From Mactromeris polynyma (Eukaryota; Mollusca; Bivalvia; Venerida; Mactridae), in contig JASFXZ010000001.1 in NCBI GenBank assembly GCA_032209605.1, positions 46,442,619-46,506,618 of the forward strand: 64,000 bases of DNA, given 5' to 3'. Shown here in pieces: positions 1-12,240 of the stretch (the first letter of the stretch is position 1; each line of letters starts with the position of its first letter). The position numbers and the translations under genes were made by a program. The notes beneath the pieces were generated by a model. That model did no database searches. It saw only the letters and a list, made by a program, of their open reading frames with translations, and was not told the origin of the DNA.

Positions 1-84
1 ACAAGAAATGCATTGATGCAAAGCATCCAAGGGCGCCGCAAAACTGGTGCACAATGTTTTGGAATAGCGTAATGGCGGAAAAAT

Positions 85-480
85 GTTTTGGAATAGTCCA
101 TTTCCATACTATCATTGGCGTTTATTTCCTTTTAAACACCGTAACTTGCATAAATATCCACGTTACAAGTACCAATGTGTTAATATTGATATAAGTAAAT
201 TGAAAATGAAGTTTTTTATAGTTAATTATTTTTTATTTTATCTTCGACACCTAACACACATGCTGTTTATGTAGAATCGTCCGTTTTGGAATAGTCCATT
301 TTCACACTATCATTGGTGTGTATTTCCTTTTTAACACCGTAACTTGCATGAATATTCACGTTACAAGTACCACTGTGTTAATATTGATTTAAGTAAAGTG
401 AAAATGAAGATTTTTATAATTAATTATTTATTGTTTTATCTTCGACACCTAACACACATGCTGTTTATGTAGAATCGTCC
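85..480. repeat. 198-bp tandem duplication
   Basis: Two head-to-tail copies, 85-282 and 283-480, each beginning GTTTTGGAATAGTCCAT and ending GTAGAATCGTCC. They differ at scattered substitutions but keep the same 198-bp length. A shorter partial start (GTTTTGGAATAG) lies just before the first copy. No coding potential is evident. Confidence 0.9.
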
Positions 481-1374
481 TAATTTTCAGGGATCAGCAA
501 GTATTTAACATAAACATATCGTTTTAACTTTGTAAAAGACATTTATTCGACAATACAAATGCATTAAAAATATTTTATTTCTAAATCATAAAAATACAAA
601 AAGTCACGTGTAATATTTACTGCAGTTTAACCCTTAATAAAAAAATAGATTCAGTTATAAATAGATGCTCCTACCATAGTCTTAAAAATTTCGTGATTCC
701 ATTAAAGGCCCCGCCCTCATGGGCGACGCCAATGACCATGAAATAAAATTATTCATCCCACTTCTGTGATGGATAGTAAATAATCAACAATTTGCACATC
801 TCAGCAGCAGAATCAATCGTCCTGTATCCGAAACCATTATTTGTATGTGTAAATAATCTGACACAAAATATGAGATAATTTGTTTCAGTACACATTTATA
901 AATACTTCTACAGAAAAAATATTGCTGTGTCAAAAAGCGTTTTCAATTTGTTACATGTGACCCAAATATGAAAATACATTAACTGCAATGGGAAATGTCG
1001 AAGTGTGAAGGAACTTTTTGAGGACAGTGTATATCTGACGACTTTCTTGTCATAGTGTCCAGACAGTTTGTCAAAACTGATTTCATTTCTATATTGATCA
1101 AGTGTAGGAAACTGTTTATGTAGTGAAAGATAAGGTTAAGTGCGTCGTAAATTTTACCAGTAAGTCATCGTCATTTGGACAAGATGACAAATGTACAGTG
1201 ATATACTGTATATAATTGGTAAAAGCCTGCATTTATTCATCATGATCGTATCATTTAATTGATATACTTTCACTTTACCTCATTGACCAGAAAATTGATG
1301 TCTTACACCAACTTGTGCAAGACGTACTTGTTTTTTTTCTTTTATGAAGTATTGGTAGTCTTTAAGTTGTTTTC
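481..1374. other. No gene seen
   Basis: AT-rich unique-looking sequence with stops in all frames. I see no RNA gene, recognisable transposon or array. Confidence 0.6.
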
Positions 1375-1407
1375 GGGGGGGGGGGGGGGGGTGTTCGGGG
1401 GGGGGGG
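1375..1407 (+). repeat. Double poly-G tract
   Basis: Seventeen consecutive G (1375-1391), a short TGTTC spacer, then eleven G (1397-1407), followed by an A-rich run. It could form a G-quadruplex. Run lengths in such tracts are prone to sequencing error. Confidence 0.85.
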
Positions 1408-1571
1408 TAAAAAAGAAAAAAGAAATCACAACGACACAAAGATCGTAGCATAGCGACATGTAAGCCGTATGGCGCAAAGGAGACCCACATGTGCCCATTC
1501 AGGACATTATTTCAGTCTCAGAAGTGACTTAGGCAGAATCTTCGATACGCAAACATGATAACACATAAGAT

Positions 1572-3285
1572 GATGTGGCTGTACAACCCGGAGGTTCTAA
1601 CAATCAGTAGTCAGTACTGAGGACGTGGTGGCTGTACACCCTGAGGTTCTAACAACCAGTAGTCAGTACTGAGGACGTGGTAGCTGTACAACCCTGAGGT
1701 TCTAACAATCAATAGTCAGTACTGAGGACGTGGTGGCTGTACACCCTGAGGTTCTTACAATCAATAGTCAGTACTGAGGACGTGGTGGCTGTTCACCCTG
1801 AGGTTCTTACAATCAGTAGTCAGTACTGAGGACGTGGTAGCTGTACACCCTGAGGTTCTAACAACCAGTAGTCAGTACTGAGGACGTGGTGGCTGTACAC
1901 CCTGAGGTTCTAACAACAACACCCTGAGGTTCTAACAACCAGTAGTCAGTACTGAGGACGTGGTAGCTGTACACCCTGAGGTTCTAACAACCAGTAGTCA
2001 GTACTGAGGACGTGGTGGCTTTACAACTCTGAGGTTCTAACAATCAGTAGTCAGTACTGAGGACGTGGTGGCTGTACAACCCTGGGGTTCTAACAATCAG
2101 TAGTCAGTACTGAGGACGTGGTGGCTGTACACCCTGAGGTTCTAACAATCAGTAGTCAGTACTGAGGACGTGGTGGCTGTACACCCTGAGGTTCTAACAA
2201 TCAGTAGTCAGTACTGAGGACGTGGTAGCTGTACAACCCTGAGGTTCTAACAATCAGTAGTCAGTACTGAGGACGTGATGGCTGTACAACCCTGAGGTTC
2301 TAACAATCAATAGTCAGTACTGAGGACGTGGTGGCTGTACAACCCTGAGGTTCTAACAATCAGTAGTCAGTACTGAGGACGTGGTGGCTGTACAACTCTG
2401 TGGTTCTAACAATCAGTAGTCAGTACTGAGGACGTGATGGCTGTACAACCCTGAGGTTCTAACAATCAGTAGTCAGTACTGAGGACGTGGTGGCTGTACA
2501 ACCCTGAGGTTCTAACAATCAGTAGTCAGTACTGAGGACGTGGTGGCTGTACAACCCTGAGGTTCTAACAATCAGTAGTCAGTACTGAGGACGTGATGGC
2601 TGTACAACCCTGAGGTTCTAACAATCAGTAGTCAGTACTGAGGACGTGGTGGCTGTACAACCCTGAGGTTCTAACAATCAGTAGTCAGTACTGAGGACGT
2701 GGTGGCTGTACAACCTTGAGGTTCTAACAATCAGTAGTCAGTACTGAGGACGTGATGGCTGTACAACCCTGAGGTTCTAACAACCAGTAGTCAGTACTGA
2801 GGACGTGGTGGCTGTACAACCCTGAGGTTCTAACAATCAGTAGTCAGTACTGAGGACGTGGTGGCTGTACAACCCTGAGGTTCTAACAATCAGTAGTCAG
2901 TAATGAGGACGTGGTGGCTGTACAACTCTGTGGTTCTAACAATCAGTAGTCAGTACTGAGGACGTGGTGGCTGTACAACCCTGAGGTTCTAACAATCAGT
3001 AGTCAGTACTGAGGACGTGGTGGTTGTACAACCCTGGGGTTCTAACAATCAGTAGTCAGTACTGAGGTCGTGGTGGCTGTACAACCCTGGGGTTCTAACA
3101 ATCAGTAGTCAGTACTGAGGTCGTGGTGGCTGTACAACCCTGGGGTTCTAACAATCAGTAGTCAGTACTGAGGACGTGATGGCTGTACAACCCTGGGGTT
3201 CTAACAATCAGTAGTCAGTACTGAGGTCGTGGTGGCTGTACAACCCTGATGTTCTAACAATCAGTAGTCAGTACTGAGGACGTGT
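1572..3285. repeat. 53-bp minisatellite, about 32 copies
   Basis: Head-to-tail repeats of about 53 bp (52 bp where one A is missing) with core GTTCTAACAATCAGTAGTC and the perfect 10-bp palindrome TCAGTACTGA. Units differ by single substitutions (GGTGG/GATGG/GGTAG; AATCAG/AACCAG). One partial unit near 1918 shows a deletion. The unit is not a multiple of three and stops recur, so it is non-coding. Confidence 0.97.
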
Positions 3286-4168
3286 AATTTGTCTGTATGC
3301 GTAGTTATGGTAAAGTATACATTCGAGAACACTTTTAGAGTATTGTCCCAATTGTTCATTTTTATGGACAGTCTTATGGCGTCAGTGTTCTATACAAAAA
3401 TTGCATTAAGTGTTTTGGTTATTTGACGTTTACCATAACTGTACCAGTTATAAAATTACACGAAAAGAGCAAAAAGCGCTAATCAAACGAAAGAACTACG
3501 AACATTGAATTACAGCTTGATCCCAGTAATGTCTACACTATTCAGTAGTTATGGAAGCGTGATATTCATTATAATCATGCGTGGTCGTTTTCACTGTTTC
3601 ACAAAGATTATATTTGATTTTAGTCCTGTTTTAACACACTTTAACACAGTTAGACATTGGATTTGTATTTCCGTATCATTTATATTTAGATAATGAAACT
3701 ATTTTTGTCTCATATGTTTTCCAGAAAGTCTGCTGGTTGTACTCGTTAGGTTAATAAACCTTGAAAACCTTCCATACGCGTGTAAGTTTATGTTAAAACC
3801 CAGTAGTCCGGAAACTCAGGCAAAGCATTATGGGAATTCGATCATTCGTGCTTGAGTTCGTTTCAAATGATTTTGTGGAATTAATCGGAAACCTTTTTAG
3901 TGGCATTATAGAAACATCAAAACAGCAATTACGAGGTTGAACGAGCTGAGAATAACAACAGGAACTTGTTATAGTTGCATGATAAGTTTATACGTAAACA
4001 TAAGATAAAATAGCCCAGTTATCTGGCCCCACACGTGGTAGGCTGTAACAGGACGGTGATCTATTTGTTAAACGTTCGGTGAGTACATAGATACAGATGA
4101 ATACTTTATTATATATCTAAACTATTTGAAAACACGATTGCTGCAGTTCATAGTAAATTACCAGACTC
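3286..4168. other. No gene seen
   Basis: AT-rich sequence with only a 62-codon chance ORF. No splice-flanked exon, RNA gene or array was recognised. Confidence 0.55.
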
Positions 4169-4321
4169 CTTTCTGGTGAATCCTGGATTCTTTCTGGTGA
4201 ATCCTGGATTCTTTCTGGTGAATCCTGGATTCTTTCTGGTGAATCCTGGATTCTTTCTGGTGAATCCTGGATTCTTTCTGGTGAATCCTGGATTCTTTCT
4301 GGTGAATCCTGGATTCTTTCT
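4169..4321. repeat. 21-bp minisatellite, about 7 copies
   Basis: Seven nearly identical copies of a 21-bp unit containing CTGGTGAATCCTGGATTC. The multiple-of-three period leaves a frame open that reads a seven-residue repeat (VNPGFFL). The open frame is short, unflanked by other coding signal, and best read as a consequence of the repeat. Confidence 0.95.
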
Positions 4322-4640
4322 ATCTTACTCGTACTTGTATATTTTTTATTTAAACTTATTTATTTTACATTGATTGCGAAACAAGTTATTACAACTTATA
4401 CTAGTCACTCTCGATGACTGCTTTCTTGCTCCCAACCAGTACTCGCGCCAAATTTAGGGATTGTGAAGTTCGTGACCAAACCCCGCTTATAGCAAGACTC
4501 AGGAGTCGGACACTCTGCCCCTCGTACTTGTATCGTGCTAGATCGTCGATTTCAATACAGGCATGCACTTGTAGCACATCGTGTCTGGACACATGAATTA
4601 TTCTTCTCCTATATAAAGTTATATTATGCTCATTTTTGGT
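4322..4640. other. No gene; GC-richer segment at 4400-4590
   Basis: 4400-4590 is richer in GC than its surroundings and both strands are open for about 60 codons. I do not recognise either translation. It might be an old dispersed repeat, but a second copy is not present in this window. Confidence 0.35.
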
Positions 4641-4851
4641 ACATCTTGAAAAAAGATGGTCGGCGCATTTTGAAGGTTAAGATTGGTTGTGCAACATAAA
4701 TAAATGCGGAGATGTTACGATTGCTGGTCACTCCAAAATGAATTTTAGTATATTCACCGAAATTCAGTGGATTTCGGTAAGGTAACGTACCCTTTATCGA
4801 AAGGTTAACCAATCCGCGTCCAGGTTGCAAACGTCGTTCGGTTGAAGAGAA
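4641..4851 (-). mobile_element. Dispersed repeat family R1, copy A
   Basis: Reverse-orientation copy of a repeat also found at 43,263 and 60,953. All three share a foldback core: CCGAAAT and ATTTCGG arms around a short loop. They also share the stretch containing GGAGTGACCAGCA and a TTTTATGTTG-like end. This copy lacks the outer part with TTTGCATAT seen in the other two. No ORF is present, so it is a non-autonomous element, a MITE or SINE-like family of unknown superfamily. Confidence 0.8.
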
Positions 4852-7666
4852 ATAACCCTGGGGGTTATACAGTAAATTAAAAAAATTTTTATTCCGAATT
4901 GTTAAAACACCAATAAAAGTGCATTATCATAGAGGACACTAATTATATATTCCACTGTATTTGTCGAAACAGAAGATTATTTAATATTCCAGATTTATTC
5001 AAAAAGCAGAAGTTTTTACAAGTTTTGTCTATGCCTAACAGGATAAACCCAGAATTGTGTTAATGTATTGCAATGGTTCTTATTGAAGATGTTTTAACCA
5101 ATGGACCAACAACACTGGATGACGCCCGTTCAAATAGATTACTTTCAGGCGGGTCAGATACATCTTTAATATCACAGTCGAAAATGAAAACGATCGACTT
5201 GCTAAGTCCTATGATTACTGTCTGTTCATCCTTCATCTCATTGGTTTCCCTAATTTAGATTCGCAAATTTGCTTTAGGGGAAAGACAAAACTGTTAAACA
5301 AAAAATGTGCATTTCAATAACAGAAACGGGTTTTAATTATGTTCTAGTTGACCAAATTGCAAAAAAAAGAAGATATTGTTAGCGTGTAAAGAATTTTAAA
5401 GACCAATAACGGAATGCACTCTGGTTAAAATTGTCTTTTAGATGTGGCATTCCTGGTACCACTTTAAACCTTACTTCGAACTTAGAACACTGGTTAGACA
5501 AATCTCTATGTGGCGTTCCCTGTACCAGCCTAATCCTTCCATGTCAATCATTGCAGGCAGGAGGATATATTGTCTACATGTACATGTATTCTCAGTACAT
5601 TGAAAACTGCTTAATTTCTCCAATATCATTAACTGATCAATGGATGCAAGAACTAAACATGATATTATTTAGTTTTGAATAATGTTGAATGTCAAATTAC
5701 ATTTCAATCAACAGGTATTAACACATCAAAATAAGTTTTAAAACATACTTAAATAACATTTAAAAGACGTATCACAGGTACAGTTGTGTACGTTTTTAAA
5801 TGTACAGAGTATATTTATGTTATCATTCAGTGACTGTATACTTTTTTTTATCTTTAAAGCGCATTGCTTCGACTCATGCTATTTACATATTTGCGCTCAA
5901 CCCGATTTGTTCAAGTTACCGATATGAAATTTTGGGTCGGTGTCGTTCAGTGCTCTGCCTGATGGTAGATAGGGAAATCTGTGAACAAATATCTGACGGC
6001 TATTAGATTTCACTACATTTGGTATTCTACATCCTTTCTTGATGTTCTCTTGGGTTTGCTCAAGTCCCACCCCACTGGGGTTATATTGACATTGACAGAT
6101 GAGCCAATTATCAAAACTACAATATTTTCTGTAGAATAACTTTCTGTCTGTTTGGTAGATTTATAACAATCGCCCCTCTAAAAAAACCTGAAAATGAAAA
6201 GTCAGTGTTTATTGATGTCAGAGATCGCAGAAATGATATTTTAGTGTGGCCGTGGCCCTGTCGTTTTAAAGATTTGTAACTGTTAATCTGTTAGAATTAC
6301 CACACTTCGTGTATCTCAATCACAATTGGTGAGGAGGCCCGAAGTGAGCAATACGTGTCTCGGATTAGAACATTATCTGAAATATATTATAAATAAAATA
6401 CCAAAGGTATCCTTACAACAAGCTTTTGGTAAGGTATACAATATGTCAATCTGAGACACAACACAAACTATAGACAGACGCGTTACCATGCCTGCGTATT
6501 GAAAAAAACACCATGTGATCTGATACGCAAGATGTCTCCAAATAAAGCATTCAGTAACACTGATCACGACATCAATACAACAAGTACCTACTCACAATTT
6601 ATTTCTGCAAATGCTCTAATCAAATCTTATTGTTACTGTGAGCCAATATCTACAATATCTAGCAATTTCGCGGAAAGATAAACGTTTCCCGTTTTCCCGG
6701 TTTTGTTTTTTGCACATTTGGCCATGCAGAAAATAGGCATCGTGTGTGATATTGAATTTTTATTTTCTGTTTCAATAAGCAGTCACTCAGGCATTTTGTT
6801 TTAGTTTTGTTTTAGAGTTTGAACTGGCATGGAAAACATTCTCATCCTCTCCAGCGATTGATATAAGCAGCAAAATTAGGAATCAATCAATAGTAATTTA
6901 ATTGTACTCAGATTGTCGACAGCCTCATGCGGTGTTTTGAATTGAAGGTATTGCATTTTTATTGACTTGAATTCCGATCGTTTAGTATAAGCGCCTACAA
7001 ATATACCAGTATGTTGGCGGCTGAACAGATACAATCACAAGCAAATGATCAAATTTTACTGTTCAGTTGTTTTGGTTAATTTCACGTTTTGTAATTTCAT
7101 GCAATATCTGTGTTAATTAGGTATATTTACCCTTGATTAGTATAAGGTGCTTTGAACTTTGCAGTTCCCTCTCTGGTGATGCTCTCACTACAGAAGATGT
7201 GTCAATTTAAGTAGCTTTGGAGACAAGTTGTATGTAACCAATTACTAGCTTAGTATGTCAAAAGCCGATGCAATTTCCATCTATCTTGACAATCCATTCT
7301 ATGTATGGTCCTCTCTAGCTTTTCATCAGGTTTTTAATCATATTTGACCCCATTTTGTCTTTTTCATTGAAGGGAATAATGAAAAGGCAAACAACGATAT
7401 AAAATGACATTGTCCGAATCAGAACCATGAGGATTATTGACATAATCTGTCATATGGTCAATGTCCGTACTACAACAGGAAGAATGCTCTCCCTACCTCG
7501 TAATCATTTCTATTATGTTAGATTGTCTACAACAGTATATGATCATCTAAGATTGTACACACGTTGCGAGGATAAACACGATTTGACATTTAGTAATTCC
7601 GGCTCCCATAGGACGAATTCTGCGTGCTTGTTTATTTCCTCTCAGGGCGCTATAGCTTTGCAAAAC
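4852..7666. other. No gene supported
   Basis: Several ORFs of 60-83 codons occur (for example 5073-5258 and 5431-5682), but none has a recognisable domain or a convincing flanking splice pair. Two short similar stretches (ATGTGGCATTCCTGGTACC near 5441 and ATGTGGCGTTCCCTGTACC near 5509) suggest an old local duplication. Confidence 0.5.
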
Positions 7667-7810
7667 GTTGAACTGCCATATTCTACCGACCACAATCTCT
7701 TATATATGATCCACGTTGAACTGCCATATTCTACCGACCACAATCTCTTATATATGATCCACGTTGAACTGCCATATTCTACCGACCACAATCTCTTATA
7801 TATGATCCAC
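7667..7810. repeat. 48-bp repeat, exactly 3 copies
   Basis: Three identical 48-bp units containing GAACTGCCATATTCTACC. Because 48 is a multiple of three, the surrounding 148-codon frame (7427-7873) stays open through them. There is no recognised domain and no splice support, so I do not call a gene. Confidence 0.95.
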
Positions 7811-8505
7811 TTGTGCTGTCATCGAAACGGAAATGGAATCATAACGATTGCTCCTGGCTACTTTTGTAAATAATTTCTTTCCATGTTATGTGTTTGTCCA
7901 GAATGCGCAGATTCAGTTTGGTGAAGTAAAATTTTAGTATTTAGCAAATTTACAGACATTTTGAGTACAGATTTTATTTCTTCCAACACTTAGCGACAAC
8001 ACCAATGTTAGTATATTTTCTTCGTAGGTAGGGCGACCGATCCATCAAATTTCGCCTCAGCTTCGATTATTATTTTTTTCTTGCAGGATTTACGCGTCAT
8101 ATTCCTCGTGTGTAACAGATTTTAGCAGACAAAACCCACATACTAATCCAACCCAGATAGTGTAGCTTTATGTACTACTAACAAACAATTATTAAGAACG
8201 ATCGGAGATGAAGTAATATGATTAATGATCTAAAATATCGTTGAAATTCATGGAAATATTAGGAGGTCGAACAACCTTACCATAAATATTATGCGGTAAT
8301 GATTATTGATATCAGAGAGAACATTGTTTTTCGTCAAATTATTCCGGAAATTGAGACACAAATTATATGAGTAAGTGATGCGTTAATTGACTTTTCCAAG
8401 GCTTTAGGTCGTTGTGTTGACTTAATCGTCTTGTTGATCTGTCGCCTTAGTGTTTTATAGTCCGTTGGTGATGTCATGTTACTTGGTTTTCTTTTGGTTT
8501 TGTAT
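7811..8505. other. No gene; left flank of array
   Basis: AT-rich. From about 8400 it becomes T/G-rich and leads into the next array. No coding or RNA signal was recognised. Confidence 0.5.
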
Positions 8506-8930
8506 TCTGTCCCTCCATGTATGTGTCCCCTGATCTGTTTGGTCTTGTTGTCTGTCCCTCCATGTATGTGTCCCCTGATCTGTTTGGTCTTGTTGTCTGT
8601 CCCTCCATGTATGTGTCCCCTGATCTGTTTGGTCTTGTTGTCTGTCCCTCCATGTATGTGTCCCCTGATCTGTTTGGTCTTGTTGTCTGTCCCTCCATGT
8701 ATGTGTCCCCTGATCTGTTTGGTCTTGTTGTCTGTCCCTCCATGTATGTGTCCCCTGATCTGTTTGGTCTTGTTGTCTGTGTCTCCATGTATGTGTCCCC
8801 TGATCTGTTTGGTCTTGTTGTCTGTCCCTCCATGTATGTGTCCCCTGATCTGTTTGGTCTTGTTGTCTGTCCCTCCTTGTATGTGTCCCCTGATCTGTTT
8901 GGTCTTGTTGTCTGTCCCTCCATGTATGTG
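8506..8930. repeat. 45-bp minisatellite, about 9.4 copies
   Basis: Nearly perfect 45-bp units with TCTGTCCCTCCATGTATGTG followed by a CCCCTGATCTG segment. The unit lacks stop codons in several frames, so ORFs of 143-160 codons are open on both strands. The minus-strand frame would read a hydrophilic 15-residue repeat (GQTTRPNRSGDTYME). Open frames of this kind follow automatically from a stop-free unit of 3n length, so coding is not supported. Confidence 0.96.
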
Positions 8931-11900
8931 CTATTTTCATTTACCTAGATCTGTCTAAGGATGTTCTGATTCGTGAATGTGTCCCTCCATGTATGTGCTA
9001 CTTTCATTTACCTAGATCTGTCTAAGGATGTTCTGATTCGTGAATGTGTCCCTCCATGTATGTGCTACTTTCATTTACCTAGATCTGTCTAAGAGTGTTC
9101 TGATTCGTGAATGTGACCCTCCATGTATGTGCTACTTTCATTTACCTAGATCTGTCTAAGGATGTTCTGATTCGTGAATGTGTCCCTCCATGTATGTGCT
9201 ACTTTCATTTACCTAGATCTGTCTAAGGATGTTCTGATTCGTGAATGTGTCCCTCCATGTATGTGCTACTTTCATTTACCTAGATCTGTCTAAGGATGAT
9301 CTGATTCGTGAATGTGTCCCTCCATGTATGTGCTACTTTCATTTATCTAGATCTGTCTAAGGATGTTCTGATTCGTGAATGTGTCCCTGTCTGTATGTGC
9401 TACCATCATTTACCTAGATCTGTCTAAGGATGTTCTGATTCGTGAATGTGTCCTTGTCTGTATGTGCCGCCATCATTTACCTAGATCTGTCTAAGGATGT
9501 TCTGATTCGTGAATGTGTTCCTGTCTGTATGTGCCGCCATCATTTATCTAGATATGTCTAAGGATGTTCTGATTCGTGAATGTGACCCTCCATGTATGTG
9601 CTACCTTCATTTACCTAGATCTGTCTAAGGATGTTCTGATTCGTGAATGTGTCCTTGTCTGTATGTGCCGCCATCATTTACCTAGATCTGTCTAAGGATG
9701 TTCTGATTCGTGAATGTGTTCCTGTCTGTATGTGCCGCCATCATTTACCTAGATCTGTCTAAGGATGTTCTGATTCGTGAATGTGTCCTTGTCTGTATGT
9801 GCCGCCATCATTTACCTAGATCTGTCTAAGGATGTTCTGATTCGTGAATGTGACCCTCCATGTATGTGCTACCTTCATTTACCTAGATCTGTCTAAGGAT
9901 GTTCTGATTCGTGAATGTGTCATTGTCTGTATGTGCCGCCATCATTTACCTAGATCTGTCTAAGGATGTTCTGATTCGTGAATGTGTCATTGTCTGTATG
10001 TGCCGCCATCATTTACCTAGATCTGTCTAAGGATGTTCTGATTCGTGTATGTGTCCCTCCATGTATGTGCTACTTTCATTTACCTAGATCTGTCTAAGGA
10101 TGTTCTGATTCGTGAATGTGTCCCTCCATGTATGTGCTACTTTCATTTACCTAGATCTGTCTAAGGATGTTCTGATTCGTGAATGTGTCCTTGTCTGTAT
10201 GTGCCGCCATCATTTACCTAGATCTGTCTAAGGATGTTCTGATTCGTGAATGTGTCATTGTCTGTATGTGCCGCCATCATTTACCTAGATCTGTCTAAGG
10301 ATGTTCTGATTCGTGAATGTGTTCCTGTCTGTATGTGCCGCCATCATTTACCTAGATCTGTCTAAGGATGTTCTGATTCGTGAATGTGTCCTTGTCTGTA
10401 TGTGCTACTTTCATTTACCTAGATCTGTCTAAGGGTGTTCTGATTCGTGAATGTTTTCCTGTCTGTATGTGCTACCTTCATTTACCTAGATCTGTCTAAG
10501 GATGTTCTGATTCGTGAGTGTGACCCTCCATGTATGTGCTACTTTCATTTACCTAGATCTGTCTAAGGATGTTCTGATTCGTGAATGTGTCCTTGTCTGT
10601 ATGTGCCGCCATCATTTACCTAGATCTATCTAAGGATGTTCTGATTCGTGAATGTGTTCCTGTCTGTATGTGCCGCCATCATTTACCTAGATCTGTCTAA
10701 GGATGTTCTGATTCGTGAATGTGTCCTTGTCTGTATGTGCTACTTTCATTTACCTAGATCTGTCTAAGGATGTTCTGATTCGTGAGTGTGACCCTCCATG
10801 TATGTGCCGCCATCATTTACCTAGATCTGTCTAAGGATGTTCTGATTCGTGAATGTGTCCTTGTCTGTATGTGCCGCCATCATTTACCTAGATCTATCTA
10901 AGGATGTTCTGATTCGTGAATGTGTTCCTGTCTGTATGTGCCGCCATCATTTACCTAGATCTGTCTGAGGATGTTCTGATTCGTGAATGTGTCCTTGTCT
11001 GTATGTGCTACTTTCATTTACCTAGATCTGTCTAAGGGTGTTCTGATTCGTGAATGTGTTCCTGTCTGTATGTGCTATTTTCATTTACCTAGATCTGTCT
11101 AAGGATGTTCTGATTCATGAGTGTGACCCTCCATGTATGTGCTACCTTTCATTTACCTAGATCTGTCTAAGGATGTTCTGATTCGTGAATGTGTCCTTGT
11201 CTGTATGTGCCGCCATCATTTATCTAGATCTGTCTAAGGATGTTCTGATTCGTGAATGTGTTCCTGTCTGTATGTGCCGCCATCATTTATCTAGATCTGT
11301 CTAAGGATGTTCTGATTCGTGAATGTGTCCTTGTCTGTATGTGCCGCCATCATTTACCTAGATCTGTCTAAGGATGTTCTGATTCGTGAATGTGTCCTTG
11401 TCTGTATGTGCCGCCATCATTTACCTAGATCTGTCTAAGGATGTTCTGATTCGTGAATGTGTCCTTGTCTGTATGTGCCGCCATCATTTACCTAGATCTG
11501 TCTAAGGATGTTCTGATTCGTGAATGTGACCCTCCATGTATGTGCTACCTTCATTTACCTAGATCTGTCTAAGGATGTTCTGATTCGTGAGTGTGACCCT
11601 CCATGTATGTGCTACTTTCATTTACCTAGATCTGTCTAAGGATGTTCTGATTCGTGAATGTGTCCTTGTCTGTATGTGCCTCCATCATTTATCTAGATAT
11701 GTCTAAGGATGTTCTGATTCGTGTATGTGTCCTTGTCTGTATGTGCCGCCATCATTTACCTAGATATGTCTAAGGATGTTCTGATTCGTGAATGTGTCCT
11801 TGTCTGTATGTGCCGCCATCATTTACCTAGATCTGTCTAAGGATGTTCTGATTCGTGAATGTGTCCTTGTCTGTATGTGCCTCCATCATTTATCTAGATA

Positions 11901-12240
11901 TGTCTAAGGATGTTCTGATTCGTGTATGTGTCCTTGTCTGTATGTGCCGCCATCATTTACCTATATATGTCTAAGGATGTTCTGATTCGTGTATGTGTCC
12001 TTGTCTGTATGTGCTACTTTCATTTACCTAGATATGTCTAAGGGTGTTCTGATTCGTGAGTGTGACCCTCCATGTATGTGCTTCTTTCATTTACCTAGAT
12101 CTGTCTAAGGATGTGCCGCCATCATTTACCTAGATCTGTCTAAGGATGTTCTGATTCGTGAATGTGACCCTGTCTGTATGTGCTACCTTCATTTACCTTG
12201 ATCTGTCTAAGGATGTTCTGATTCGTGAATGTGACCCTGT
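8914..12240. repeat. 67-bp minisatellite, about 50 copies
   Basis: Head-to-tail 67-bp units with conserved core CCTAGATCTGTCTAAGG and TTCTGATTCGTGAATGTG. Two main subtypes differ in the variable third: CCCTCCATGTATGTGCTACTT versus a type with TTGTCTGTATGTGCCGCCATC. These are interleaved. It follows the 45-bp array without a gap; the first unit shares CCCTCCATGTATGTG with that array. One shortened unit lies near 12,110. Confidence 0.97.

Noticed and set aside
4401..4596. Open frames on both strands in a GC-richer segment
   Set aside because: Neither translation has a recognisable motif and both are about 60 codons; kept only as an unexplained segment.
8506..12240. Regular repeats that could look like a CRISPR array
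   Set aside because: Repeats are directly contiguous with no unique spacers, unit lengths are unsuitable, no cas genes exist and the window is clearly eukaryotic.
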